A stretch of 64,000 bases of DNA from Toxorhynchites rutilus septentrionalis. Its lineage: Eukaryota; Arthropoda; Insecta; Diptera; Culicidae. The position numbers and the translations under genes are program-made. Below are positions 20,861-33,000 of the stretch, one piece after another. Location of the stretch: positions 306,296,665 through 306,360,664 of the forward strand of contig NC_073746.1 in assembly GCF_029784135.1 (NCBI RefSeq), written 5' to 3'. The notes beneath the pieces were generated by a model that worked only from the letters and a program-made list of their open reading frames with translations, searched no databases and had not been told where the DNA came from. Within the stretch, counting starts at the first letter, position 1, and each line of letters starts with the position of its first letter.

Positions 20861-22411
20861 AAACTTAGGAACCTGGGAAAATAGTACAAACACTAGAGAC
20901 GAATGAACTTTCATGTTTAAAGTCTCTATACTATAAAAAGTAGAAGTTGAAGTTGTTGATTCATGCAAGCCGGGGGTACTTCTGCACCCGCACTTTTTTT
21001 GCACTCCGAAAAGTGTTCTCCTAACAGGGATTACTAAAGCGGGTACGAACACAACGCTTTGGCTCGGTTATTGATGATTAGGCAAAATGTTGTTAACCAT
21101 TTGTCGCGATAACGCCTTTTGATTAAACAATATGAGTTCGACGTACATGCCTGAAGTTAATCAAATCAAGCAAATTCTCGGTTCGAGAAGTACGTACACT
21201 TGAGAGATGCAAACTTCAGAAGGAAACGTAAAATAGAATAATCGTTTGATAATTCTTCCTTTCACATATTTTATCTTAGGCATCACACCAAACGTAAAAG
21301 GACTGCCATTAAATTTACTTGTAACGAAAAACATTATCTATCACAATGCATGGATTGACATAACATGGCATTATACAATCTTTTTACTCACAAAGCAAAT
21401 ATATTGAATTCAATTCAATTCGGGGATTGTTTCCTTCCATCAAAAAATGAATCAATACAAATAAATGATTGCTTAGCTAAGGTAGTCCCACGTCAACCTT
21501 GCGGTTATGTCATAGATATAACCCACCCATTTTTTTGTTTTTCGAACGTCTATGTTGTCTGATAGAATCGGTTCCTTTCCGTTTCGACATACACTGAATT
21601 TCGAATCGTTCTGCGAAACCGAGTGCCCTCCTGGCGCTTCAAATCGGTGTGTATTTCGAATGAGAAGGCCGAATATCACAAATAAAAGGTTTTTGCTTCT
21701 GAATACGCAAAGAAAAAAATATGATGCGTGAAATAGAAATCATAAAGTTTGGTGATGTGACATTGCAGCATATCTGTGTTTGAACTAGAACAGCTTTGTT
21801 CGCACGCAAATTATAGATTTCGGACACATGTAGAACTAAAAACTCATTTGTGTTAATTTTAGATTTGCACGTTAAACTTGACACAACGCAGAATAATTAC
21901 TGTCTATGGACAGAAGAGATGTTTTGTCTGGTTTAACAAATGTATAAATATGAAACCGGTTCCATTTCATTGAAAATACAGGCCGGACTCGATTATATGT
22001 GATTCGATTATATACAATTTTGGACTCGGTTTATATACAGTTTGAAAAATATATTTTTTTTATATTACAAATATGTAACCTTTCAACGTTAAAGTGAAAT
22101 TTAAGTAGTATATGTACAGTGGGGTAAAAATCGTGATTTTTGAAGATTTTGCTTGAATTTTTACCAGGAAAAACAATTCCTGGTAAACAAACAAACATCG
22201 ATATTGCAGAAAAATTAAGAAAGATTTAAGTTGGGTGTCAAAGAACAAATTATAGACCGGTTAGAGAGCTTCAATTTAATTGATAGAAACAATCAAGTTC
22301 ATTATGAATTTGAAGAATAAAATTAATAATAACACGTTAAAAGTTACTAACTTTAAAGTTTTCACTCCCGAAATGTTATTTAAATCAACTAATTTAGATA
22401 TTCCACTACTA

Positions 22412-24125
22412 TACTGCCGTAGAACGCAAAGTTGTTCCATGTTCCAAAATCAGCAACTGAGAAAAACGCAATCAAAGTTATCTCGCATATTTGTGATCTG
22501 CAACATCTTTGCAGAATATAAATCACATTGTTATTAGGCATTCGCTAACAAGGTGTACACGTGTTCTGTTAAACTTTTTCTAATTTGTTTGAGAATTAGT
22601 TCGTTCTTCCAATCCAGAAAAGAGCGCATTAGGCCTGCTGAAAGTGTGACATGAAATTTTTGTACTTGAACCGACTTATTCGATATGGATCTACAAAAAT
22701 ACATGGTGGGACAGTTATGAATAGAATATTAACATGGGACAGTTGAGCTTGATGTTGTTTTTTGATAATTGGGAATAAACTATATTTTTTTTGTGTTTTA
22801 GCGTAAGATTATGCGTAAAAACAACGTTTTATGAAAAAAAGCGAAAATCGTAAAAAAGTTACAGGAGGGTTGTTTCTTAGACACGACCGCATAGTTGACG
22901 TAGGATTCCGTTAGGCTATCTGTTGATTTTGGATATGTTTGAAGAATTACATAATTAAACTCTTTGACCCTGTAAAGGGCCGTTTTGTTCGGTTGTTGGA
23001 TATTGTTTGTTCACTCCACCAGTGTTTACCGAGTGATGATGACAGAATGATGGTAAACACTCATTGGATGGTGCGTATCAGATAAAAGATACCGAAGTGG
23101 AACGAGATATGGTGAAAACCGTCCTCTGTGATCCTAGACGAGATGTCTCCTATATTATGTATGGATGAAATAAAGAGAAAAAAACTCACCAATGTAATAT
23201 AAAATAATTACTAATACCGAACACAATTATCAATTTTTTCTCATCAGTAAAAACATTTTACTTTAATATAGAGAAAACATAATTGAAATGGAAAAGGTAA
23301 TTTCCTTCTATAACTTTTACTTTCTGAGTGTTTATTCCACCCAAATGCGAATTTTAATTGGACTAACAGCACCAAATACTATATGTAGAGCATATGGAAA
23401 ATAACTTTTTCTAATATTTCTTCACTTTTCCAATTTTTCTCGCCGTATAAACTTTCCTTGGGTGAAAATGAACACAACAAAACAGAGAGCTTGAACCCAA
23501 CGACCCGTTCTCGAGCGGGAACACACCTTGGTTTTTATTTATGAAAATTAGAATAAATCGTTTCATATATCAAGTCGTTTTTAACACAACTGCTACCATA
23601 TATAATTTTACACTCACACTTGTGCTAAATTTTTCACAATACACGATCGGTAATTGATATGAAATTTCACGAAGCTACCAACATTAATGTTCCAAATTTA
23701 AATTTTATTTGCTAGAATTATTCGTATCACTCACCTTGCAATATAAAAATGCCGCCGTCTTGCATATATTTGCAATGCCGATTTCCCCTGGGCACCTTGG
23801 TTTTGATGTCTCTGTTAGGCACCCCCCGCCTGTGTCGTCAATTTCGACCAATCATAAGTGGGTATTTCCGTTAGGATAGGGGTTGAGATTTTTCATTTGA
23901 TCGATAGTTAGTTTCATGACATATATTATTTTCTTCAATATAAAAAATTGTTACAGAGTGCCGAAATCGATTGACGCAAAATTTTTATCAATCTATCATG
24001 AAATGACTGAGCAACTTTCACGATGTGCTCGATTTCCGATTTTCAATCTGTACCCCAATATGTTCACGAAAGACGTAATCCTACGTCAAAAGTAACATGG
24101 GACAACTGTGCGTAGAACGGCAGTA
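22412..24125. mobile_element. TIR element D1 nested in E2
   Basis: The ends TACTGCCGTAGAACGCAAAG (22412) and inverted CTGTGCGTAGAACGGCAGTA (24125) are flanked by TA at 22410-22411 and 24126-24127. It belongs to a Tc1/mariner-like non-autonomous family with no ORF of its own and contains HINE B2. A partner copy with the same left end starts at 61113. Confidence 0.8.
22867..24089 (-). mobile_element. HINE type B, copy B2, nested in D1
   Basis: Read on the minus strand, the 5' palindrome lies at 24071-24088 (GACGTAGGATTACGTC form). One minisatellite unit (23757-23835) follows, then the same AT-rich middle as B1. The site where C1 is inserted in B1 is uninterrupted here (about 23170-23185). It ends with the 3' sub-terminal repeat (22893-22909) and hairpin. 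The histone-type stem-loop is present but decayed (about 22970-22990). Confidence 0.8.
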
Positions 24126-24609
24126 TATCTTATACTAAATTTTCTCATCTTCAAAATGGAAGCAACAGAATCGCCTTCTGTAGCGTAATTTTTAATGTAG
24201 AGCCAGTTTGAGGTAACAGAGTCCGAAACAGAAAAAAAAGTTCTATAACTCTCTCATTGTTGAAATTCGAACATATGCGTAGCAGGATTTTTTTTCATAA
24301 AATATGATCATCTATCACTCCCTGAGAGGTTTAGGATAAATTTATTTTTTTGACGTGGGACTACGTCTAACCGGAATATATGGGGGGTAAAATGAGAACC
24401 TGAACACAGAACATGCAGGAAAAAATGAAAGATTTCGAATGCTTATAACTCGAACATTTCTGACTGGATCGGAAAGTTGTTTGCATCAGTTGATAGGGAA
24501 TATTTCTACGCATCTATCGCAATCAATGAAATGTTATTTTTCATTAGATAAACAATTGAATAACTGTAAAATGTTAAGCTTTTTCTAAACGCCATAACTG
24601 CTTCGTTTT

Positions 24610-25105
24610 GATTGGCCCGATTTACGGTTTCCCCAACACAGCCATCATAACCAAGCAGCCTTGGGGAAATCGGAATTGCAAATACATGGGGATTTTTGTT
24701 CTCACCGTAATGTGTTCCCTAACACAGACTTCTGAACCAAGCAGTGTTGGAGACCTCAAATCTCTGACCTCATAACCATGGAGCGTGGGTAAAATTGGCA
24801 TTGCAAATTCATGCAGGTCGGGGGCATTTTTCTTCCGACTGAATTGTGTTTCCCTAGCACAGACTGTAAATCCAAGGAGTGTGAAGAAATTAGCATTGCA
24901 AATTCAATTTTTGTTCCGGCTGAAATGTGTTTCCTCAACACAAAACTTCAGGACCAAGGTGTCTGGGGAAATTTGCATTGCAAATTAATGCAGGCCGGGG
25001 TAATTTTTTTTTCCGACAGAAATGTGTTTGCCTAACACAGACTTCAAAACCAAGGTGTCTGGGGAAATCGGCCTTGCAAATAAATGCAAACTACGAGTAG
25101 TTTTG
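24610..25105 (+). repeat. HINE minisatellite array, about 5 units
   Basis: The last two units have an exact spacing of about 94 bases (GTCTGGGGAAAT at 24961 and 25055). Others are degenerate. Confidence 0.8.
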
Positions 25106-25163
25106 TACTCACTTGCTTTTGTGCAGACTAGTTTTCGTTCTTTATCGTATTTTTTTTTCGTTA

Positions 25164-25818
25164 GGGTGACCATTTCCATTTTAGTATCGTCCGAATAATT
25201 CAGTTTTTCCAAAAATTACTTTCTTTAAAAATTCATAACTTTTGAACCGATTTAGATGATCGACATATCAAATTAAAGTCAATGAACTAGCCTTTCATAA
25301 AAAAAAACTTGCAAAAAAGATGGATTTTATTTTCGTAATTATTGATTCTAATAGTTTTTAATTGTTTTCATGGCTTTGGACTAGAGGGCGCTATATGTTT
25401 TTATATTTTTTCTTCAAGCTGAGGTCGTTTTTTATTGTTTTTCAAATTGTTTTTTCGTGCCATCTGTTAATTTTGAAAAAATATATCTCAAAAACGAAAA
25501 CATAGCATCTTTGATATCGAGATATGTTATTGAAAAAATCCTCAGCTTTCAAGAAAAAATATAAAAATATATAGCGCCCTCTAGTCTAAAGCCATGAAAA
25601 CAATAAAAAACGACTACAATCAAAAATTACGAAAAAAAAAATTTTTGCAAGTTCAATATTTTTTCATGAAAGGCTAGCTTATTGGATTCAAATAGGTATA
25701 TCGATCATCTAAATCGGTTCGGTAGTCCAAATATTATGAATTTTTGAAAAAAAGTTATTATTGGGAAAAAGTGAAAAAAAATTATTTTCGGACCATCCTA
25801 AAATAAAAATGGGCACCC
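25164..25818. mobile_element. Fold-back MITE with very long inverted arms
   Basis: The termini GGGTGACCATTTCC and inverted AAAATGGGCACCC-like ends are flanked by TA. The arms of about 200 bp (around 25228-25424 and 25540-25748) include AGAGGGCGCTATAT facing ATATAGCGCCCTCT. A related, incomplete copy lies at 63215-63790. No ORF is present. Confidence 0.75.
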
Positions 25819-26999
25819 TAGTAAAAAAAAAATAAAATATACGGGTCTAGTGTTTTGCAATAAAGAACAAAATTACCACTTTTGTCGAAAATCTGAGAAC
25901 CACTATATCGGTTTGGCATGGAATGGCTGAGAATATGTTCCCTTAACACGGTGTTCTAAATTTAGGAACCTGTTAAAATCGTGCATACATTAGAGGCGAA
26001 TGAACTTTCAAGTTTAAAGCCTCTATAGTATAAAAAGTAGAAGTTATGCAAGCCAGGGGTACTTCTGCACATGCAAGTTTTTTTTGCACTTCGAAAAGTG
26101 TTTTCCTAACATGGATTACAAAAGCGTATACGAAAACAACGCTTTGGCTTGGTTATTCAAGATTGCATTGAAGGATATGTCACCATATCTTCTGCTCACT
26201 GAATTTGTACGCATAACATTTGATGACTAAGCGAAATGTTGATAATCATTTGCTGCGATAACGCTTATTGAGTAAACAATATGCGTTCGATGTGCATGTC
26301 AAAATCGAAACTGAGCGCCTGAAGTTCATCAAATCAAGCAAATTCGCGGTTCGAGAAGTACGTACACTTGAGAGATGCAAACTTCAGAGGGAAATAATCG
26401 TTTGATAATTTTTCCGTTCACATATTTTGTCCTAGGCATCATACCAAACGTAAAAGAACTATCATTAAATTTACTTGTAACGACGAACATAAACTATCAC
26501 CATGCATGAATTGACCTTACATGTCATTTATTCAATCTCTTTACTCACAAAGCAAATATATTGAATTCAATTGAATTCGGAAATTGTTTCGTTCAATCAG
26601 AAATTTACTAGCTTTGCGCAGTGGCGATATCGTAACCAATGAGGTTTTACCGAGGTGCGATTATTGCTAGTTGAAAAAAAGATCCGAAATTTAATCAATA
26701 CAAAAACTTAATGCTAAGCTAAGGTAGTTCCACGTCAACTTTGCGGTTATATCATAGATATAACCCACCCATTTTTCATGAAAGAAAGGTGTTTTCTGAC
26801 TTCAAGGGGATGAATAAAAAATTTAATTCTTCTCTTATATTGAAAAAACAAAACATAAAAAACGAATTAAAAATTTTTTTTTTGACTCGATTATGTACAG
26901 GATTCGATTATATACAGTGAAACGCCCTGTCCGCCCTGTACATGTTTACTGTTCTCATTGAAAATAATGGCTATCGGAAATTACATATTTTTCTTATCT

Positions 27000-27520
27000 G
27001 TCTGGCAATTAATGAATACCTAGCCAAAAAAAATGCTTTGTGTTTTGGAAAAAAACCGATCACCGAGCCGTTTATTCGAATTTTGATATGACTTGGAGCG
27101 CTGCTAAGTGAGGTGATAATCGAAAAGAACCAAGTCTGGTGAAGGAGCCGCAAGCGGTAGTTGGTCCCAATTGAGTAGCTCAACTAGTGCCCCGGAGGAT
27201 CTTGTCCGATGAGACGGGACATTGTAATCACTTTTCTGATATTCTGCTCGTTTTTGGAACAGAGCACGGTTCAATTCGATCCATTTTCTTCGATAACCTC
27301 CCATATCAATACGATTATCGAGAGCATGTTCGCTGTAGGCTTCCACAAATCTTCTATGCGAGCCTGAAGTGGATTTTGTTAGCTTATAGCGAAAAATTGT
27401 CCGCAGATCGTAATTTGTAGGCTCAAAATCCACACTTTTTATCACCAAAAAAATTTGGATATTGCTGACAGATTTAGAAAACATAAAACATAACGATCTA
27501 TATGGCTTTTGTCCTCTCAC
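27000..27520 (-). pseudogene. mariner transposase relic
   Basis: The minus-strand frame from 27520 contains EAYSEHALDNR, and near its end VPSHRTRSSGALVELLNWDQLPLAAPSPDLVLFDYHL. This aligns with the mariner segment normally reading DNAPSHTA...LPHAAYSPDLAPSDYHLF. The second catalytic Asp (before N.PSH) is replaced and the middle is deleted. Downstream bases still read like the mariner C-terminus (DRFF, INCQTDKK) in another frame. It is a dead, old copy. Confidence 0.6.
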
Positions 27521-27529
27521 ATCAGCATA

Positions 27530-28560
27530 TATAACTATTAATTTGTGAATTACGGTTCCATATATCTATTCACTTGGTTTCTGTGGCAGTTATTTACTTT
27601 CCCATCATAAACACAGCTCTTTGACTAGGGAACTAGGGATAATCGACAATAATATGTCGATAAATTATTTTGCTTCAGCAGGCTTGTTTTATGATAAGCT
27701 GCACAAATGTCAACAAATGTGCGATACAAGGACAATGTTTTTAGTTCTAGAATAAAACTTCCCTGCAGGAAAACAGGGAAACAGGGAAACAGGAAAGTAT
27801 GATTGAATTCTCCCATAAATATTTTGCACAAATTATGCCATGAATGGTATTTTTGCTCAAAGCATGCCAAACTTTCGCATCAGCTAAAAGCAATAGCCGT
27901 TGCTTTCGTCTATTCACATAATTACATATTATTGCGAATGAATTTTTCTCTCTACAAAAATAAATTTACCGCAATTCATTCCGCAGCATCTGTTCCTCGT
28001 GAAGTTGGGGAGTGAGCGAATGGAAAAATAAAACTTTCGCCGTAATGCAGTAAATGCGGCTATGAAGAAGTCCCAAATGAATTTCCTCACCATTTTTTTT
28101 TGTTCACAAATCCTCATTAAATGAAAAGATTTAAAATACTCCAGGGAATGTTCGGAGCATTGCAGCATTATTTGCCACATTTCACGAACTTATCTTGGGT
28201 ACGATCTTCAATTAATATTACTCCTGAGTGGTCCTGTCAATCCATAATAATCCATAGAGTAATTTTTTAAATACACGCTATTTCTGTGTGTCTCACAATC
28301 TCTTAGTGGCTTACTTCTTATCTTCATTCTCAAGCGATAAATGTTAGTAATGGATGGTATCATGCTTTTGGGAACCAATTGCCATGCTTACCTCCAGTGG
28401 AGGGATTTCGTCCCAACTCGTCTTTTTAATTGGCCTCTCAGAATTGATTAAAACATTGTTAATGTGGATATATTAGAAGTAAGTATCTTTGTATATTCAA
28501 TCTTTTCAAAATAGGTCTAGACTGTCTTCAAAAAATAGAAAACTTTTTTATAGATCGATA
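27530..28560. other. Unassigned sequence
   Basis: There is a short triplicated ACAGGGAAACAGGGAAAC run at 27771-27795. I see no gene, element boundary or domain. Confidence 0.4.
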
Positions 28561-28599
28561 TAACTTGAAATGATAACTCTTACAAAAATTTGTCCAATG

Positions 28600-29995
28600 A
28601 TTGATTTAGAGAAACATTGAAATTTTTTAAAAATATATAGATGAATTTCATGCCAATACGACTGGCCGTTAGCAGCACCATCTCAGATACCAGTGAAAAG
28701 TTGTGAGTGTAAACAAATGGGTCTTTTAAGCAACTTTGCATACCTGACATATTCAAAACAGAATAGAAGTACTTTTTGAAAAAAGTCAAAAAAAAATTTT
28801 AGATTTTTTACAAAAAAAAATAACTCAAAAAGTATAATACCTACAAAATTCTGGTCAAGGGATGAAATGTAGGAATTTTGTTTATGTCTTCATAAAAAAT
28901 ACTAAACATTTAAAACAAAATTGCTGAAAATTAAAATTCAGTTTTTTCAAAAACGTTTTTTTTTAATTCTCATTAATTTCTGGAAAGCAATTTTGGATGG
29001 AAACTCCTGACAAAATATTGTTTTACTCATAACATTTTTGTGTGTGAATTCTCGCGTTTGACATGTTTTTGACACGTTTCTATATAGAAAAATTTAGCAG
29101 GCCATGTACATTGCGATAATTTATACAAACAAATTGTTACGAATTAAACTTTAATAGTAATTTTTTAAAGAAAAACATGAAAAAGTTGTTGTTAGAAAAA
29201 CTCTTTTCCTGTAAAAGTGTATGGCGACTTGCTGGAAATTGTAACGGCTATTTATATCTCTACTTTTTCAGAATTTAAAAACAAACATGTTTTGGAAAAA
29301 AAATTATTTTAATTTTCTAAATTTTTTTTAGTGATTTTTTTCAATGAATAATTTCCTACATTTCATTATTTGACTAAAATTTTGTAAGTCTGATAGATTT
29401 TTTGTGAGTTTTTTTTAATTTTTGATTTTTTTGAACATTTGTTTCCAAAAATCTTAATTTAAAAACTACAAGATCTCAAAATGTTGATCAAAGAAGGGAT
29501 TGTAGAAAATCATTAAGGGTTCCATTAAAAAAAACATCGAACAAATTGAAAAAAATATTTTGAAAATAAATTAAAATTCATTTATCTCGAAAACATGTGT
29601 TTTGAAAATTCTAAAAAAATAGATCTTACAATTCCCAACGAGTTACCCATACATACCATTGCACTTTTACACGCAAAAAATCTTCTAACAACTACTTTTT
29701 CATGTCTTCTTTGAAAAATTGCTATTAATGTTAAACACGTAACTCGTGTATAAATTATCGCGATGAACATGTTCCGAAAACTTTTTTTCTATTTAGAAAC
29801 ATGCCAAGAACATGTCAAAGTGAGAATTTACACACAAAAATGTTAGAAGTAGAACTTTTTTTTTAAATCAAAACTTTGAACGTTTTGAGGCACCCCTAAA
29901 TCATGTCCGATTGAGCTGAAATTTTGCAATTTTTTAAACAAAATGTACAGGGTCGGTTTTTTAAATTTGACATGACCACTTTCGCTGCCACCCTA

Positions 29996-29998
<3 letters not shown>
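28600..29998. repeat. Large fold-back repeat F1
   Basis: Bases 29020-29215 and 29640-29860 are inverted copies of each other (CATGTTTTTGACACGTTTCT faces AACATGCCAAGAACATGTC; AAGTTGTTGTTAGAAAAAC faces TCTTCTAACAACTACTTTT). The unit also matches 53220-53990 plus 55357-55575. It ends at TGCCACCC before TA (29997), a common Tc1/mariner-MITE terminus. No coding capacity. Confidence 0.65.

Positions 29999-29999
<1 letters not shown>

Positions 30000-30046
<47 letters not shown>
30000..30046. repeat. (TA)n microsatellite at the retrotransposon 3' end
   Basis: A pure TA run directly follows the 3' end of the minus-strand I-group element, and may be its 3' tail fused with the TA-rich target. Confidence 0.85.
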
Positions 30047-30048
<2 letters not shown>

Positions 30049-33000
30049 ATATATAAATTCGTTTATTTTTACAGGCTCAGTTACATAAGTTTAAAGGAGC
30101 CGAAATCTTAAATATATTTTTAAAACTATATATATGAACAATTTTCTTAAATCTATGGTTAGTAATGTGGGAAACCGATTACTCGCGGTGGACCCGAGAT
30201 TAGAAGGGTGACATATTTTTCTCAGGAAAAGGATGGGGTATAAGGAAATTATTACAAGGTTGATAATCACACACACTCAATTCTTAAATCTATTCGTACA
30301 TCTATTGTGAATTTACATTTCATTCTCCTGTTTATAGCAAGTGGACCAATTACTCACAAAGGAAGAAATGGAGGGTATAAGGATATAAGGATAATCACAC
30401 ACGAACATCGATAGATTTAAGGAAAACATATATTTGGGACATGTAATCAAGGTCTAACCGAGCCAACACATCTCTCACCGGCACATTGGACTGCCTTCCT
30501 CTAGCCCGAAGGGAGTTCTCTAAATTCGATCTGGCAACAAGATACACCTCACACGACCAAACAACGTGTTCGATGGTAACCTCGGCCACAAACGCAGATA
30601 TTGCTGCCGGCCAAACTGAAACGAAAGAGTAGTGCGTCTAACGAACAGTGATTGGACATGAGTCGGGAGAAGGTGCGAATAAAGTCCCGACTCAAGTCCA
30701 GACTTTTGAACCATGGTTTGAGGCTAACCTTAGGGATAATCGAGTGAAGCCACCGGCCCAATTCATCTTCGTTCCATTTGCGTTGCCAGTTAGCGATGGT
30801 ATTTTTACGGACTAAAGAGAAAAATTCAGTGAAAGCGATTTGACGCTGATAAATATCGCCTTCAATCGCACCTACCTTTGCTAATGAGTCAGCCCTCTCA
30901 TTACCCGGAATTAAGCAATGAGAAGGGACCCACACAAAGGTAATGACATAACAGCGTCTGGATAAAGCACTCAAAATTTCTCGTATTCTCTCAAGGAAGT
31001 ACGGCGAGTGTTTTTCCGGCCTCACTGAACGGATAGCTTCGACGGAGCTAAGACTATCCGATACAATGTAATAGTGTTCAACAGGTCGTGAGGCGACGCT
31101 GTCCAGCGCCCAGTGTATCGCTGCCAATTCAGCAATAAACACAGAGCAAGGAAACTGAAGACTATGGGAGGTGCTGAAAATTTTGTTGAACACTCCAAAT
31201 CCTGTGAACTCGTTTATAGTGGACCCATCAGTAAAGTACATATTATCACAATTGATATCCCCATACTTTGCATCGAAGATCGTTGGAGCGATCCTCGATC
31301 GTTGATAATCTGAATATTCATGGATATCTTGCTTCATGGACAGATCAAAATGTACAGAGGAATTGATGTAGTCAGGGAAACAAACACGGTTGGGAATATA
31401 CGAAGAAGGATCAACCTGCATGGAGATGAATTCATGATATGGGCTCATGAATCCAGAGTGATAATTTAGCTCGATAAGCTGCTCAAAATTTCCGATCACC
31501 AATGGGTTCATAACCTTACACCGGATGAAGAACCGAAGAGATAATAATTTGAAGCGATCTTTTAGTGGGAGTACGCCTGCTAAAACCTCGAGACTCATGG
31601 TATGCGTTGAGGGCATACATCCCAACGCGATACGGAGACAAAGATACTGAATTCGCTCGAGTTTAATGAGGTGTGTTTTGGCAGCTGATTGAAAACAGGA
31701 ACTGCCATACTCCATCACTGAGAGAATAGTTGTTCGATACAACATTATAAGATCTTCGGGATGGGCTCCCCACCAGGTGCCGGTAATTGTACGGAGAACG
31801 TTTATTCTTTGTTGACATTTTTTACTCAGATACCTAATATGGGCCCCTCAAGTACATCTGGAGTCGAACCAAACCCCAAGATACTTGAATGACATAGCAT
31901 GAGTGATCGGTTTACCCAAAAGTTGAAGCTTTGGTTTTGCTGGTCTATGCTTCCTAGAAAAAACCACCATCTCTGTTTTCTCCGTGGAGAATTCGATCCC
32001 TAGCCCAATGGCCCAGGTAGAAAAATTGTTCAAAGTATCTTGTAAGGGTTCTTGTAGGTCGGATTATGTTGATCCTACGACAGAGACCACTCCATCATCT
32101 GCAAGTTGTCTTAGGCTGCAATTTTGTGTAAGGCAATTGTCGATGTCGCTTACATAGAAGTTGTACAAAAGGGGGCTTAAACATGAGCCCTGGGGGAGAC
32201 CCATGTAAGAGACCCGACATACTGTCGAATCTCCGTGAGAAAAGTTCAAATGCTTCTCACAAAGCAAGTTATATAACATATTATTCAATAGAGGCGGTAG
32301 ACCCCGAGAGTGTAATTTGTCTGACAAAACCTCTATAGAAACAGAATCGAAGTCCCCCTTTATGTCCAAGAATACTGAAGCCATTTGTTTTTATCCGGCG
32401 TAAGCCATTTGAATTTCTGAAGAAAACAACGCAAGACAATCATTCGTCCCCTTGCCCCTGCGGAACCCATATTGTGTATCTGAGAGTAGGCCATTCGTTT
32501 CAACCCATCGATCAAGGCGAAACAAGATCATTTTCTCCAACAATTTCCGTATACAAGACAGCATTGCTATTGGGCGGTAGGAATTGAAGTCGGACGCGGG
32601 TTTTCCGGGTTTTTGAATAGCTATAACTCGTACTTGTCTCCAATCATCTGGAACAATATTATTCTCCAGAAACCGATTGAATAAATTCAACAAGTGATGT
32701 TTCGCCACATCAGGGAGGTTTTTCAGCAAGTTGAACTTAATTCTATCCGATCCCGGAGCAGAATTGTTACATGAAAGGAGAGCAAGAGAGAATTCTACCA
32801 TCGAAAACTCGGAATCAAGATCGCACCTATCTTGTGGTATATCTTGAACAATTTTTTGCACAGGAGCGGAATCAGGACAAACCTTCCGTGCAAAATTAAA
32901 AATCCATCGATGTGAATATTCTTCGCTTTCATTTGTTGAAGAGCGATTTCTCATGTTTCGAGCCACTTTCCATAATTTTTTCATTGACGTTTCTCGTGAC

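Larger units (their letters stand above)
18415..21528 (+). mobile_element. Chimeric HINE: type C 5' end, internal 5'-like junction, type A 3' end
   Basis: It starts TTGACGTAGGACTACGTC (18415) and follows type C1 closely to about 19235. A second HINE-start-like motif (ACGTAAGACCACGTCTTTC, 19241-19259) follows. Next come a region with a histone H3 relic, a MITE (20309-20458), a minisatellite (20520-20860), and type A sequence ending in sub-terminal repeat GTAGTCCCACGTCAA (21482-21496) and hairpin GGTTATGTC/GATATAACC (21503-21523). It is either one chimeric rolling-circle product or a C fragment fused to a complete second HINE; I cannot separate these. Confidence 0.65.
24350..26770 (+). mobile_element. 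HINE type A, copy A2 (full structure)
   Basis: The 5' end is TTGACGTGGGACTACGTC after a T-run (24350). A leader, minisatellite (24610-25105), inserted fold-back MITE (25164-25818) and type A 3' region follow. It ends in sub-terminal repeat GTAGTTCCACGTCAA (26725-26739) and a perfect 9-bp hairpin GGTTATATC/GATATAACC with loop ATA (26745-26765), then CACCC and a T-rich flank. The E1 copy near 8215-8235 shows the empty T-run target. Confidence 0.85.
21979..26938 (-). mobile_element. pogo-like TIR element, copy E2, expanded by nested insertions
   Basis: The ends CAGGCCGGACTCG (21979) and CGCCCTG (26938) are flanked by TA. The interior at 22060-22400, 24128-24350 and 26771-26900 aligns in reverse to E1 (8220-8880), for example around the GTTACCCCACTGTAC-like core near 22118. 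It is interrupted by element D1 (22412-24125) and by HINE A2 (24350-26770). Confidence 0.75.

Noticed and set aside
20377..20889. 170-codon minus-strand ORF with repeated Cys/His-containing units
   Set aside because: It is the chance translation of the HINE minisatellite; similar frames appear over the other arrays (6306-6624, 62313-62621).
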